Assembly: GCA_947456305.1 (NCBI GenBank)
Contig: CANGPN010000001.1
Coordinates: forward strand, 1 to 64,000
DNA from: Comamonadaceae bacterium
Lineage (GTDB): Bacteria > Pseudomonadota > Gammaproteobacteria > Burkholderiales > Burkholderiaceae_C
Direction of reading: 5' to 3'
Length of the DNA stretch: 64,000 nt
Position numbers and translations under genes: made by a program. Positions 44,973-54,413 of this stretch are shown piece after piece. Under the pieces are notes generated by a model. That model was not told the origin of the DNA. It saw only the letters and a list, made by a program, of their open reading frames with translations, and did not search any database. The first letter of the stretch is position 1; the number at the start of each line of letters is the position of its first letter.

Positions 44973-45988
44973 GCCTGGCTCACACTTACCAATGTCACGC
45001 ACCCAAACGTTGGCTTGTCAGGCTGGCATATGCAGGCCTGATGGGTTTGTCTTTGCAGGCCTTGGCTGATGACCGTTCAGTGTCCATGGTGTTTGTCGGA
45101 GACATCATGCTGGCCGACAAAGTCGGGCAAGGCATTCGTGACGGTCACGATCCGCTACAGCCGTTCGCATCCATTCTGAACAAAAGCGATATACGCATAG
45201 GCAATTTGGAATGTGTGGTCGCCACTGTCGGTGAAGCAGTGGACAAGCCCTACACATTTCGTGCGCATCCGCGCGTCGTTCCATTGCTAAAACGGCATCT
45301 GGATGCCGTATCTGTGGCGAACAACCATACCGGGGATTTCGGGCATGTGGCTTTCAAGCAGATGTTGCAAACGCTGCAACAAGCCAAACTGCCCTATGTG
45401 GGCGGCGGCATGGATTTGACACAAGCACACACGCCTTTGATGTTTGAGCGACAGGGTTTACGGATTGCACTGCTGGCTTACAACGAATTTTTCCCGCGCA
45501 GTTTTGAAGCGGATGTGGACAAGCCCGGCCATGCATGGAGCGATGACGAGCAAGTGGCAGCCGATATTCGCGATGCGCGTGACAAACACCGTGCCGATCT
45601 GGTCATCGCCTTCATGCATTGGGGTTTTGAAAATGAAACACGTTCCAACGCACGTCAGCAACAACTCGCCCGTTTGATGATTGATGCAGGCGCAGATGCA
45701 GTGATCGGCGGCCACCCGCATGTAACGCAGGAGATGGCGGTTTACAAAGACAAGCCGGTTTTTTATAGCCTGGGCAATTTTGTATTTGACGGGTTCAGCA
45801 GCAAAGACAACAACACCGGCTGGGTGGTGCGCTTGAACATGAACACAACCGGCGTCACCTCGGCCACGGTGCACGAAGCACGTATTGATAAGCGCGGTAC
45901 GCCCCGCCCTGAGTCAGCCAAGCCGCGTTACTGCTGGCAGCAGGGCGAGTCATTGCTGCGTATTTGCGCGGCACCGTTAGTTGAATAA
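44969..45988 (+). CDS. CapA-family metallophosphatase-like protein
   Basis: A 339-residue exported protein (signal segment about residues 12-34). The CapA fold is marked by [36 protein letters not shown] and [11 protein letters not shown], followed by [11 protein letters not shown]. CapA proteins take part in poly-gamma-glutamate capsule production in Bacillus and share a calcineurin-like metal centre; the role outside PGA systems is unclear. Coupled by ATGA overlap to the secreted protein before it, downstream of the cyanophycin exporter. It overlaps the dnaJ end by 12 bases, convergent. Confidence 0.9.
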   Translation: MSLAHTYQCHAPKRWLVRLAYAGLMGLSLQALADDRSVSMVFVGDIMLADKVGQGIRDGHDPLQPFASILNKSDIRIGNLECVVATVGEAVDKPYTFRAHPRVVPLLKRHLDAVSVANNHTGDFGHVAFKQMLQTLQQAKLPYVGGGMDLTQAHTPLMFERQGLRIALLAYNEFFPRSFEADVDKPGHAWSDDEQVAADIRDARDKHRADLVIAFMHWGFENETRSNARQQQLARLMIDAGADAVIGGHPHVTQEMAVYKDKPVFYSLGNFVFDGFSSKDNNTGWVVRLNMNTTGVTSATVHEARIDKRGTPRPESAKPRYCWQQGESLLRICAAPLVE

Positions 45989-47113
45989 GTTCTTCAGCTT
46001 GTCCGCCCAACCGGCTTCTGAAGGCGAATGTTTGTCACCGCCTTTTTTCAGTGACTCATCCAATTCTTTGAGCAACTTGCGTTGATGCTCAGTCAGCTTG
46101 ACTGGTGTTTCCACCGTGATGTGGCAGTACAAATCGCCGGGGAAACTGGATCGCACGCCTTTGATGCCTTTGCCGCGCAACCTGAATTGCTTGCCCGTTT
46201 GTGTGCCTTCAGGCAGGTCGATGGCAGCTTCACCGCTGAGCGTGGGCACGCTGATTTCACCGCCCAAGGCCGCTGTGGTGAAACTGATGGGCACGGCGCA
46301 ATGCAAATCGTCGCCGTCGCGTTGAAACACATCGTGTTTTTTGATGCGGATTTCAATATACAAATCGCCGGGCGGGCCGCCGTTGGTGCCGGGCTCGCCG
46401 TTGCCTGTGCTGCGTATGCGCATGCCGTCATCAATACCTGCCGGGATTTTGATTTCCAACGTTTTTTGGCGTTTGATTTTTCCTTGACCGTGACAAGGCG
46501 AGCATGGATCGGTGATGACCTTGCCCGTGCCTCTGCAATGCGGACAAGTTTGTTGCACGCTGAAAAAACCTTGACGCATTTGCACCACGCCTTGGCCTTG
46601 GCAGGTGCCGCAGGTTTTCGCTGAGGTGCCGGGCTTGGCACCGCTGCCGTGGCAGGTGTCGCATTCGTCATAGCTGGGAATGCGAATTTCACTCTCTTTG
46701 CCAGCCGCTGCTTCTTCTAGCGTGACTTCCATGGCATAGCTCAGGTCGTTACCGCGAAACACCTGACGTCCGCCGCCTTGTTGTCGGCGCGCCTGGCCGA
46801 AGATGTCGCCAAAGATGTCACCAAAGCTGTCGCCGAATCCGCCAAAGCCTGCGCCGCCACCGCCGCCCGGGCCGCGCATGTTCGGGTCGACACCGGCATG
46901 GCCGAACTGGTCGTAGGCCGCTCGTTTTTCCGCGTCGGACAACATTTCATAAGCCTCTTTGGCTTCTTTGAATTTCACCTCGGCTGTGGCATCGCCCTGG
47001 TTGCGGTCCGGGTGGTATTTCATCGCCAGTTTGCGGTACGACTTTTTGATTTCGTCTTCGCTGGCGTTTTTGGGTACTCCCAAAACTTCGTAAAAGTCGC
47101 GTTTAGTGGCCAT
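45977..47113 (-). CDS. dnaJ: Chaperone DnaJ
   Basis: DnaJ delivers unfolded proteins to DnaK and stimulates its ATPase. The 378-residue type I protein has the J-domain with YHPDRNQGD (HPD motif), a Gly/Phe-rich linker, four CxxCxGxG-type zinc repeats ([33 protein letters not shown]) and the substrate-binding C-terminal domain. It is the last gene of grpE-dnaK-dnaJ, 77 bases after dnaK. Confidence 0.98.
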   Translation of the reverse strand: MATKRDFYEVLGVPKNASEDEIKKSYRKLAMKYHPDRNQGDATAEVKFKEAKEAYEMLSDAEKRAAYDQFGHAGVDPNMRGPGGGGGAGFGGFGDSFGDIFGDIFGQARRQQGGGRQVFRGNDLSYAMEVTLEEAAAGKESEIRIPSYDECDTCHGSGAKPGTSAKTCGTCQGQGVVQMRQGFFSVQQTCPHCRGTGKVITDPCSPCHGQGKIKRQKTLEIKIPAGIDDGMRIRSTGNGEPGTNGGPPGDLYIEIRIKKHDVFQRDGDDLHCAVPISFTTAALGGEISVPTLSGEAAIDLPEGTQTGKQFRLRGKGIKGVRSSFPGDLYCHITVETPVKLTEHQRKLLKELDESLKKGGDKHSPSEAGWADKLKNLFN

Positions 47114-47139
47114 GGTTTTGCTGCTGATTAAAGTGCCAA

Positions 47140-47173
47140 CGCCGCGTCGGCCTTTTCAGGTCAGAACGCGGCG
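47140..47173 (-). terminator. GC-rich hairpin between dnaK and dnaJ
   Basis: CGCCGCGT at 47140-47147 and its complement ACGCGGCG at 47166-47173 can form an eight-pair stem with an 18-base loop in the dnaK-dnaJ gap. No T-run follows, so it may be an attenuating or RNA-stabilising hairpin that lowers DnaJ relative to DnaK, not a full terminator. Confidence 0.4.
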
Positions 47174-47190
47174 GGGCAGGGGTTGAAGGC

Positions 47191-49122
47191 TTAGGGCTTT
47201 TTGACTTCCTTGACCTCGGCATCGACCACATTGTCGTCGTGCGGCTTGTCATTGCCAGCCTCTGCGGCTGAAGGGCCGGCAGCTGCGGCCTGTTCGGCCT
47301 GCATATTGGCGTACACCATTTCGCCCAGCTTTTGCGCGGCAGTCATCAGTGATTCTGTTTTGGCATCGATCTCGGCTTTGTCTTCGCCTTTCAATGCTTC
47401 TTCCACGTCCTTGACAGCGGCTTCGATTTTTTCTTTTTCGCCCGCGTCGAGTTTCTCGCCGTGTTCGGTCAGCGACTTTTTTACGCTGTGCACAGAGGCT
47501 TCGGCTTGGTTGCGAGACTGCACGATTTCCAGTTTTTTCTTGTCTTCAGCCGCGTTGAGTTCCGCGTCCTTGACCATTTGCTGAATCTCGGCTTCGCTCA
47601 AACCTGAGTTGGCTTTGATGGTGATTTTGTTTTCTTTGCCGGTGGCTTTGTCTTTGGCACCGACGTGCAAAATGCCGTTGGCATCAATGTCAAAACTCAC
47701 TTCAATTTGCGGTGTACCGCGAGCCGCAGGCGGGATGCCTTCTAAGTTGAATTCACCCAATGCTTTGTTGCCGCTGGCCATTTCGCGTTCACCTTGGAAC
47801 ACTTTGATGGTCACCGCAGGCTGGTTGTCGTCAGCGGTAGAAAAGGTCTGCGCAAACTTGGTTGGGATGGTGGTGTTCTTGGTGATCATCTTGGTCATCA
47901 CACCGCCCAGGGTTTCGATGCCCAAAGACAAAGGTGTCACGTCAAGCAGCAACACGTCTTTGCGGTCACCGGACAACACCTGGCCTTGAATTGCAGCACC
48001 GACGGCCACGGCTTCGTCCGGGTTGACATCGCGGCGCGGCTCTTTGCCGAAGAACTCTTTGACCTTGTCTTGCACTTTAGGCATGCGGGTCATACCGCCG
48101 ACCAGAATCACGTCATCAATGTCGCCCACAGACACGCCTGCGTCTTTGATGGCGGTGCGGCAAGGCGCGATGGTGCGCTCAATCAACTCGTCGACCAGGC
48201 TTTCCAACTTGGCGCGGTTGAGTTTGATGTTCAAGTGTTTAGGACCTGAAGCATCAGCGGTAACGTAAGGCAGATTGATGTCGGTGCCGGTGGCTGAAGA
48301 CAGTTCGATCTTGGCTTTTTCTGCGGCCTCTTTCAGGCGTTGCAAGGCCAGCACGTCTTTGGATAAATCGACACCGGAGTCTTTTTTGAACTCGGCAATG
48401 ATGAAGTCGATGATGCGCTGGTCGAAGTCTTCACCGCCCAGAAAGGTATCGCCGTTGGTGGACAACACTTCGAATTGTTTTTCGCCGTCAACGTCTGCAA
48501 TTTCGATGATGGACACGTCAAATGTGCCGCCGCCCAAGTCATACACGGCGATTTTGCGGTCGCCTTTTTCGGTTTTGTCCAAACCGAAAGCCAGCGCAGC
48601 TGCTGTAGGTTCGTTGATGATGCGTTTCACATCCAGACCGGCGATGCGACCGGCATCTTTGGTGGCTTGGCGCTGGCTGTCATTGAAGTAAGCGGGTACT
48701 GTAATGACGGCTTCGGTGACTTCTTCGCCCAGGTAGTCCTCGGCGGTTTTCTTCATCTTGCGCAACACCTCAGCGCTGATTTGCGGCGGTGCCATTTTCT
48801 GACCGCGCACTTCCACCCAAGCGTCGCCGTTATCAGCTTTGGCAATGGTGTAAGGCATCAAGTCGATGTCTTTTTGTACTTCTTTTTCGTCGAACTTGCG
48901 GCCGATCAAACGCTTGACAGCGTAAAGCGTGTTGCGCGGGTTGGTGACGGCCTGGCGTTTGGCGGAAGCGCCAACCAGAATTTCACCGTCCTCTTGGTAA
49001 GCAATGATGGATGGCGTGGTGCGCGCGCCTTCGGCGTTTTCAATCACCTTGGTGGTGTTGCCTTCCATGATGGCCACGCATGAATTGGTGGTGCCGAGGT
49101 CAATGCCAATGATTCTTCCCAT
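47191..49122 (-). CDS. dnaK: Chaperone DnaK (Hsp70)
   Basis: DnaK is the ATP-driven Hsp70 chaperone of the cytoplasm. The 643-residue protein begins [16 protein letters not shown], has [27 protein letters not shown] and [10 protein letters not shown] in the ATPase domain, the linker [15 protein letters not shown] and an acidic C-terminal tail ending EVKEVKKP. Length and order are standard. Confidence 0.99.
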   Translation of the reverse strand: MGRIIGIDLGTTNSCVAIMEGNTTKVIENAEGARTTPSIIAYQEDGEILVGASAKRQAVTNPRNTLYAVKRLIGRKFDEKEVQKDIDLMPYTIAKADNGDAWVEVRGQKMAPPQISAEVLRKMKKTAEDYLGEEVTEAVITVPAYFNDSQRQATKDAGRIAGLDVKRIINEPTAAALAFGLDKTEKGDRKIAVYDLGGGTFDVSIIEIADVDGEKQFEVLSTNGDTFLGGEDFDQRIIDFIIAEFKKDSGVDLSKDVLALQRLKEAAEKAKIELSSATGTDINLPYVTADASGPKHLNIKLNRAKLESLVDELIERTIAPCRTAIKDAGVSVGDIDDVILVGGMTRMPKVQDKVKEFFGKEPRRDVNPDEAVAVGAAIQGQVLSGDRKDVLLLDVTPLSLGIETLGGVMTKMITKNTTIPTKFAQTFSTADDNQPAVTIKVFQGEREMASGNKALGEFNLEGIPPAARGTPQIEVSFDIDANGILHVGAKDKATGKENKITIKANSGLSEAEIQQMVKDAELNAAEDKKKLEIVQSRNQAEASVHSVKKSLTEHGEKLDAGEKEKIEAAVKDVEEALKGEDKAEIDAKTESLMTAAQKLGEMVYANMQAEQAAAAGPSAAEAGNDKPHDDNVVDAEVKEVKKP

Positions 49123-49240
49123 TTTTTTCTCCTGTGCGATTCAGCCCCCGAAGGCAGCTGATTCATTTCCTAAAAGCGATGTTGAACAGTTGTGGATAAG
49201 TCGGTGGATTTCAAGTGCAAGCTGTGTGTGTAAGCCTGTA

Positions 49241-49807
49241 TCACTTGGGTGCAGTTACTGTGACCAGTGCCGGGCGCAACACCCGGTCGGCGATCAAATA
49301 ACCCTTTTGAAGCACGCTGACCACGGTGTTGGGCTCTTGCTCGGCCGGTACAACGGAGATGGCTTGGTGCTGGTGCGGGTCGAACTTGGCACCGGCTTCG
49401 GGGTTGATTTCAATAACTTTGTGGCGCTCAAGCGCGCTTTTGAGCTGACGCAACGTGGCTTCAGAGCCTTCGCGCAATTGATCTGCGCTGGCATCGGCAA
49501 TGGCCAGACCGGCGGTCAGGCTGTCGGCCACGGGTAACAGGCTTTCCGCAAAGGCTTCGACTGCGAATTTGCGGGCCTTGGAGATTTCTTCTTCTGCGCG
49601 GCGGCGGGCGTTTTCCGCCTCGGCCTTGGCACGCAAGAATTGATCGGCCAAATCGGTATTGGTGGCTTTGACCTGGGCGAGTTCGGCTAGCGCGTCCATC
49701 AAGGGATCGGCTGGCGGGGTTTCAGGCTGAAAGTGTTCGTCCATGGCGGCGGGCTCGGGTTGACCCGTCGGTGTAGCGGACGGAGGGGTTGGTTGGGGGT
49801 CTGACAT
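49241..49807 (-). CDS. grpE: DnaK nucleotide-exchange factor GrpE
   Basis: GrpE releases ADP from DnaK. The 188-residue product has a proline-rich acidic N-terminus, a long helix ([21 protein letters not shown]) and the C-terminal head with [12 protein letters not shown] and [16 protein letters not shown], all diagnostic. First gene of the heat-shock operon, 27 bases below a sigma-32 promoter; 118 bases separate it from dnaK. Confidence 0.97.
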   Translation of the reverse strand: MSDPQPTPPSATPTGQPEPAAMDEHFQPETPPADPLMDALAELAQVKATNTDLADQFLRAKAEAENARRRAEEEISKARKFAVEAFAESLLPVADSLTAGLAIADASADQLREGSEATLRQLKSALERHKVIEINPEAGAKFDPHQHQAISVVPAEQEPNTVVSVLQKGYLIADRVLRPALVTVTAPK

Positions 49808-49842
49808 AGAAAATTAAGAGTGCAGGTACGGATACAGCCCTG

Positions 49843-49873
49843 TAATTGGGAGGGTTTTGCGGGATTTCAAGAG
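49843..49873 (-). promoter_or_regulatory. Sigma-32 heat-shock promoter of grpE-dnaK-dnaJ
   Basis: On the minus strand CTCTTGAAA (-35, matching CNCTTGAAA) is followed after 14 bases by CCCAATTA, one mismatch from the -10 consensus CCCATNTA. Predicted transcription start is near 49834, about 27 bases before the grpE ATG. No CIRCE inverted repeat was seen, so control by sigma-32 alone is the reading. Confidence 0.8.
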
Positions 49874-49950
49874 GTGGGGGAAGAAAAAGAGGGCTTCACA
49901 AAAGATTTATAAAGAGTAATAAAGAGCTCATTATTTTGAATTAGCCTAAT

Positions 49951-50769
49951 TTAAATTGCCGATAAACCCCTATAAAGCATGGTGCAAGCCAGCAAATACA
50001 GTAGCACCGCAAACCCGCGCTTGAGTTTGGCCACAGGCAAACGCTGTGCATACCTCGCTCCCATGGGCGCTGTGATGACCGTGCACATACATATGATGAC
50101 AAAGCCCGGTAGCCAGACAAAACCAAAACTGTGCGGCGGGGTGTTCGTCACCGACCAACCGCTGATCACATAACCGATGGCGTTGGCCAGCGCAATCGGA
50201 AAACCCAAAGCCGCGCTCGTGCCCACGGCTTGGCGCAAAGGCACGTTGCACCAAGTCATGAACGGTACGCTGATGAATGCTCCGCCTGCACCGACCAGGC
50301 CGGAAAACATACCAATCAATCCACCGACCAGCGATTGACCCACAGGCCCGGGCATCTGTCGCGTGGGTTTGGGTTTTTTGTCCAACAGCATTTGCGTGGC
50401 GGAAAACGCGGTGAAAAAACTGAACAGCAAAGCCAGTACCGAGCCCTTGATGACCGCGAACAACCAGAGGCTGGACAGCGCACTACCTAGCACCAAACCG
50501 GGCGCAATGCCTTTGAACAAATCCCAACGCACAGCACCGGCTTTGTGGTGTGCACGCGTGCTGGCCAGCGAGGTGATGACGATGGTCGACATGCCGGTGG
50601 CAATCGCCATCTTCACCGACATGTCTGTGGGTATATCGAGATGGTGCAGCAAAAAGGTGAGAAAGGGAATCATCACCAGCGCGCCGCCCACACCCAATAG
50701 CCCTGCCAGAAAACCAGCGAAAGAGCCAAGTGCGGCCAGTGCCAGCAACAACAACGGCCAAGTGAACAT
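49951..50769 (-). CDS. TauE/SafE-family (TSUP) anion permease
   Basis: A 272-residue membrane protein with about eight helices. Both halves start with the family motif: GFLAGLLGVGGALVMIPFL near residue 20 and GLIGMFSGLVGAGGAFISVPF near residue 150, reflecting an internal duplication. TSUP members export sulfite, sulfoacetate or other organosulfur or carboxylate anions. The substrate is not defined here; being two bases after the stop of the acyl-CoA ligase gene suggests a shared transcript and maybe a related carboxylate. Confidence 0.9.
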   Translation of the reverse strand: MFTWPLLLLALAALGSFAGFLAGLLGVGGALVMIPFLTFLLHHLDIPTDMSVKMAIATGMSTIVITSLASTRAHHKAGAVRWDLFKGIAPGLVLGSALSSLWLFAVIKGSVLALLFSFFTAFSATQMLLDKKPKPTRQMPGPVGQSLVGGLIGMFSGLVGAGGAFISVPFMTWCNVPLRQAVGTSAALGFPIALANAIGYVISGWSVTNTPPHSFGFVWLPGFVIICMCTVITAPMGARYAQRLPVAKLKRGFAVLLYLLACTMLYRGLSAI

Positions 50770-50771
50770 GC

Positions 50772-52289
50772 TCAGGCTAAACCGAGTTTTTGTGCCATGC
50801 CTATGCGTTGCAATTTACCGGTTGCGCCTTTGGGAATTTCTTCCAGCAACAAAATTTTGCGCGGCACTTTGAAATCCGCGACACGTGTGGCAACGTAATC
50901 GCGCAGTTCTTTTTCTGTTGCAGTCGTGCCTTCGCGCAACACCACTGCCGCACCGACTTCTTCGCCGAGTTTGTCATGTGGAATGCCAAAGCACACGACC
51001 TGACCGACGGCAGGGTGGTCCATCAATATTTCATCGATTTCACGCGGGCTGATTTTTTCGCCGCCCCGGTTGATGATTTCTTTCAAGCGACCGGTGATGC
51101 TGATGTAACCGTCCGCGTCCATGATGCCTTGATCGCCGGTGCGAAACCATCCGTGTGTGAATGCTTCTGCGTTGGCCTTGTCGTTGTTTTCATAACCGGG
51201 CGTGACGTTAGGCCCGCGAATCACGATCTCCCCTGTGTCACCGGCTTTGAGCAAATTGCCATCCAAGTCCATGATGGCGACTTCAGGGCCTGCGGCAATG
51301 CCGACGGTGCCGGGTTTGCGTTGCGCGGGGGGTAGCGGGTTGCAAGCCATTTGGTGAGCGGCTTCTGTCATGCCATAGGCTTCAATCACCGGCGCATGAA
51401 ACCTGGCTTCTAACTCTGCCAATACTTGCGGCGGCAATGATGAAGACGAAGAGCGGATAAAGCGCAAAGGCACGCGTGCAATCACGTCTTTGTTGTTTGC
51501 CGCACGCGACAAAATTGCTTGGTGCATGGTGGGCACAGCGGTATACCAAGTGGGTTTGACTTCATCCATTTGCGCAAAAAATTTCAATGCATTGAAACCA
51601 CCGGTGCAATGCACTTCACCACCTTGAGACAGCGGCGCCAATATGCCTGCGATCAAGCCATGGATATGGAACAAAGGCATGACATTCAAGCCACGGTCTG
51701 TTGAAGTGAAGCGCGTACTTGCAGCAATGTGTTTGGCAGAAGCGCACACATTGCGCTGGGTCAAAGGCACTATCTTCGGGCGTGAAGTGGTACCTGAGGT
51801 GTGCAACACCAGTGCTACATCGTCAGGCAATGCCGCGCCTGGGTGACCCGGTGCTAATGCTGCGCGTGCCGAGGTGTCTAAGGTGAACGAACCTGCGCCA
51901 TTCGATGGCGTGGGATGCAAAACCAAAATAGACACGCCTAGTTTGCGTGCGACTTCAATGGCGGGAGATGCAGAACCTGCTTCAACAATCAAAGCCTTGG
52001 CATTTAAGTCATTCAAATAAAACTCGAACTCATCAGCGCGGTACGCAGGGTTCAATGGCGCAGAGGTTGCGCATGCCGCCACAGTAACAAATGACGCGGC
52101 CATCTCGGCACTGTTGGGCAATACCAGCGCCACGCGATCGTTGCGGCCAATGCCGACAGCATTCAATGATTGCTCGACATAAGCAGACAGTTTGCGTAAA
52201 CCGGCATAAGTTAAAGGCGCTGCGCCGCTGGCACTCAGGCAGGTGTTTGAGTCAAGGCCAGCGGCCAGCCATTCGGTCAATGTTTGCAT
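50772..52289 (-). CDS. Acyl-CoA synthetase, oxalyl-CoA-synthetase-like (Pcs60/AAE3 type)
   Basis: A 505-residue AMP-forming ligase that activates a carboxylate to its CoA thioester. Motifs: LHTSGTTSRPKIVPLTQ (P-loop), MPLFHIHGLIAGILAPL, WYTAVPTMHQAIL, YGMTEAAHQMACNPLPP, GWFRTGDQG, GRLKEIINRGGEKISP and PKGATGKLQR with the catalytic lysine. The HIHGL and YGMTEAxHQM segments are typical of the oxalyl-CoA ligase clade, but short- and medium-chain ligases look similar, so the substrate is an inference. Lies between a panE-like gene and a TSUP permease on the same strand. Confidence 0.85.
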   Translation of the reverse strand: MQTLTEWLAAGLDSNTCLSASGAAPLTYAGLRKLSAYVEQSLNAVGIGRNDRVALVLPNSAEMAASFVTVAACATSAPLNPAYRADEFEFYLNDLNAKALIVEAGSASPAIEVARKLGVSILVLHPTPSNGAGSFTLDTSARAALAPGHPGAALPDDVALVLHTSGTTSRPKIVPLTQRNVCASAKHIAASTRFTSTDRGLNVMPLFHIHGLIAGILAPLSQGGEVHCTGGFNALKFFAQMDEVKPTWYTAVPTMHQAILSRAANNKDVIARVPLRFIRSSSSSLPPQVLAELEARFHAPVIEAYGMTEAAHQMACNPLPPAQRKPGTVGIAAGPEVAIMDLDGNLLKAGDTGEIVIRGPNVTPGYENNDKANAEAFTHGWFRTGDQGIMDADGYISITGRLKEIINRGGEKISPREIDEILMDHPAVGQVVCFGIPHDKLGEEVGAAVVLREGTTATEKELRDYVATRVADFKVPRKILLLEEIPKGATGKLQRIGMAQKLGLA

Positions 52290-52302
52290 GGGTATGTCCT
52301 GT

Positions 52303-53307
52303 TTAATTCAAAGAGAGTCCGTGTCCGCTGCGCAGCACCGATTGCTGCAATAACAAACACAGTTGATGTACGGTTTTTAATGTGGGAGTGGGCAAGCCTA
52401 CGATGTCACCCAACTCGATCACGCTGCCTAACAAGGCATCAAGCTCTAGTGCTTTGCCTTGTTCAATGTCTTGCAGCATGGAGGTTTTGTGCGCGCCCAC
52501 CGCTTGTGCACCGGCGATGCGTTTGTCTATGCTGATTTTGAATTGGATGCCGGTGCGCTCGGCCACCGCTTGCGCTTCTTGCATCATCAAGCTGACGAGT
52601 TCGCGTGAAGGCGCAAAGCTGGCGATGTCTTCCAAGGTGGCATGCGTCAGCGCCGACACCGGGTTGAAGCTGAGGTTGCCCCACAACTTCACCCAGAGTT
52701 CGGCGCGTATGTCGTTGGACACCGGTGTTTTGAAACCGGCGCCTATCATGGCTTGCGCGAGTTGTGTGACGCGTTCGGTTTTTTCGCCGCCGGGTTCGCC
52801 TAAGGTGAAGCGGTTGCCTTCAATCAAGCGAACTACACCGGGTGCAATCAGTTCAGCCGCAGGGTAGACGGCAGCACCAATGATGCGTTCGGGCTTGAGC
52901 AAGCTCCATAACTGTCCTTGCGGATCGAGGGTTGAGAGTTGCTTGCCGTTGTACTCGCCGGGCAATTGATGAAAGTACCACCAGGGCAAACCGTTTTGCA
53001 TAGTGACGATACAGCTGTTCTCATGACACAGCGCCGCAATGTCAGCAGCGACTGCGGCCACTTGGTGTGATTTGAGCGTGACCAGCACATAGTCGTAAGT
53101 GGAAGCATTGGCGATGTCGCAGGCTTTGACATCGCGTGCGTGCAACTCGCTGCCATCGTCCAACTGAAGTTTCATGCCGTGTTCTGCAATGGCCAGCAGG
53201 TTGGCACCGCGTGCAATGAAAGTGATGTCATGACCGGCCAATGCCAGTTTGACGCCGAGGTAGCCGCCGATGGCACCGGCTCCGACGATGGCAATGCGCA
53301 AACTCAT
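52303..53307 (-). CDS. 2-dehydropantoate 2-reductase family protein
   Basis: A 334-residue NADPH-dependent dehydrogenase of the PanE/ApbA family, which in the classic case reduces ketopantoate to pantoate for CoA synthesis. It has GAGAIGGYLGVKLALAGHDIT (Rossmann motif), the VTLKSHQV strand, a MQNGLPWW loop with the conserved asparagine, and LWVKLWGNLSFNPVSALT with the catalytic lysine. Many paralogues act on other 2-oxo acids, so panE is not asserted. It is 13 bases upstream of the ligase gene and probably co-transcribed. Confidence 0.88.
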   Translation of the reverse strand: MSLRIAIVGAGAIGGYLGVKLALAGHDITFIARGANLLAIAEHGMKLQLDDGSELHARDVKACDIANASTYDYVLVTLKSHQVAAVAADIAALCHENSCIVTMQNGLPWWYFHQLPGEYNGKQLSTLDPQGQLWSLLKPERIIGAAVYPAAELIAPGVVRLIEGNRFTLGEPGGEKTERVTQLAQAMIGAGFKTPVSNDIRAELWVKLWGNLSFNPVSALTHATLEDIASFAPSRELVSLMMQEAQAVAERTGIQFKISIDKRIAGAQAVGAHKTSMLQDIEQGKALELDALLGSVIELGDIVGLPTPTLKTVHQLCLLLQQSVLRSGHGLSLN

Positions 53308-53334
53308 GGGAATATCAAAGTAGAGGTTGAAAAG

Positions 53335-53508
53335 GTGTCTGCAAGGTTCTGCCGGGCTGTCATCCTGAACAAAAGGTTCAGGTGGGCGAGGTCAGTCAGG
53401 TGTTGGGTTCATCTACGCGAGATGATCACGCTCACAAGACGATGTTCCAAGCCCGGGGCTCCATAGAGCATTGGTTCAAGAAATATAAACCCGGCAGACT
53501 TGCAGACT
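53335..53508 (-). ncRNA. ssrS: 6S RNA
   Basis: 6S RNA binds sigma-70 RNA polymerase holoenzyme in stationary phase by mimicking an open promoter. The terminal stem is visible: TGCAAGTCTGCCGGG at the 5' end pairs with CCCGGCAGAACCTTGCA at the 3' end, and CACCTGAACCTTTTGTTCAGGATGACAGCC near the 3' end matches the hairpin of known 6S RNAs in form (the E. coli CCTTGAACCAAGGGTTCAAGGGTTACAGCC region). A -10-like TACAAT (53514-53519) is seven bases above the proposed start. The zapA-ssrS order is conserved in proteobacteria. Ends are estimated to a few bases. Confidence 0.9.
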
Positions 53509-53529
53509 CGTCCATTGTAGGAGCATGTG

Positions 53530-53826
53530 TCATAAAAGATGCCCGTCCTGACCTAAAGCTGCGTCCAGCCGATGCAGCAGGTTGTTCAGGTTGTGGCTGG
53601 AACTGCCGGGCTCTGTCGGGGCAGCGGAGAAATCTGAAAGCTCAAAAGCCAAGTTGAGCGCTGCCAGCACGGCGATGCGGTCTCGTGCTTTGATTTTGCC
53701 GGCATCGCGGATGGAGCACATGGCGGTGTCAACCTTGCGAACAGCAGTATGAAACCGTTCTTCAGCGCCGGGCGGGCAGGCCAGCAAATAGCTTTGGCCC
53801 ATGATTTGTACTTCCACTTGGCTCAT
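53530..53826 (-). CDS. zapA: Cell division protein ZapA
   Basis: ZapA cross-links FtsZ filaments and stabilises the Z-ring. The 98-residue product shows the family start VEVQIMGQSYLLACPPGAEERF, the SIRDAGKIKARDRIAVLAALNLAFEL helix and a coiled C-terminus. It overlaps the upstream coiled-coil gene by ATGA and is followed by the 6S RNA, whose promoter lies at the end of this gene. Confidence 0.93.
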   Translation of the reverse strand: MSQVEVQIMGQSYLLACPPGAEERFHTAVRKVDTAMCSIRDAGKIKARDRIAVLAALNLAFELSDFSAAPTEPGSSSHNLNNLLHRLDAALGQDGHLL

Positions 53827-54038
53827 GCGCCGTCCTTGATGTCCAGCGGCAGCCGATCCAGCAATCCGTCTATGCGGCTGCGGGCGGCTTGCAAGCGGGA
53901 CTTCAGTGAATCACGCTCTTGCGTCAACGTATCGACCTGGCTTTCCAGCAATGCGTTGGTGCGTTTGAGTTCTTCGTAACGTACGAGCAAATGTTCCACG
54001 CGTTCGAGTACGGCATCAAGTGGGTTGTTTTCAGACAT
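53823..54038 (-). CDS. Coiled-coil ZapB-like protein
   Basis: A 71-residue protein almost wholly a coiled coil (LDAVLERVEHLLVRYEELKR, LLESQVDTLTQERDSLKSRL). It is encoded directly upstream of zapA with an ATGA overlap; small coiled-coil proteins in this place are thought to be ZapB-type division factors that bind ZapA. The assignment is by structure and position. The ATG at 54038 is preferred; an upstream in-frame start adds basic, non-coiled sequence. Confidence 0.75.
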   Translation of the reverse strand: MSENNPLDAVLERVEHLLVRYEELKRTNALLESQVDTLTQERDSLKSRLQAARSRIDGLLDRLPLDIKDGA

Positions 54039-54149
54039 GTCGCGCATTTTACGGGTGAGCTTGCGGCTTGTGGCTAGAATGATTCTGTTGGTGCTCGCGG
54101 TGTGGTTCACACACCGCAGTTCAACGGGAAGCAGAAGTTTTCTCTCTAC

Positions 54150-54340
54150 CAAGTACTTCTTTTAGGTACATGGCCTGAGCAGATCACCAGCCTGCGCTGC
54201 CCCCGCAACGGTCAAGTGAACGAAACGCGGCAACGTGTTTCCGCCCTGTCCCACATAGCCACTGGTTGCCTTGAACAAGCGACTGGGAAGGCGGACAAGG
54301 TTGTTTTCGCCAGCCCGGATACCGGCCAACAAGGTGTAGT
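54150..54340 (+). promoter_or_regulatory. Cobalamin riboswitch upstream of btuB
   Basis: The 375-base gap 54039-54413 holds a B12-sensing leader. The core motif GCTGCCCCCGCAACGG (about 54196) is followed by AGCCACTGG (54257), CTGGGAAGG and the B12 box AGCCCGGATACCGGCC at 54312-54327. Motif order and spacing match the AdoCbl/MeCbl riboswitch. The region from 54328 to the btuB ATG at 54414 contains a CGCG-rich hairpin (about 54342-54360) that could hide the ribosome-binding site. Ends are approximate; the 5' boundary and the closing P1 stem could not be fixed. Confidence 0.93.
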
Positions 54341-54413
54341 CGCGTAAGTCGCGACTGCGTTACGTCCATGCACTGTCGGGGAAGGCGGTGAGGGCACTTG
54401 GCTGGTAGATCTC

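Noticed and set aside
47201-49083. Plus-strand open frames opposite dnaK
   Set aside because: Antisense to a highly conserved gene, no ribosome-binding sites and no family likeness.
49808-49950. CIRCE element before grpE
   Set aside because: I looked for the TTAGCACTC-N9-GAGTGCTAA inverted repeat and did not see it.
54102-54347. Small open frame in the btuB leader
   Set aside because: It runs through the conserved cobalamin riboswitch core; conservation is of RNA motifs, not of a peptide.
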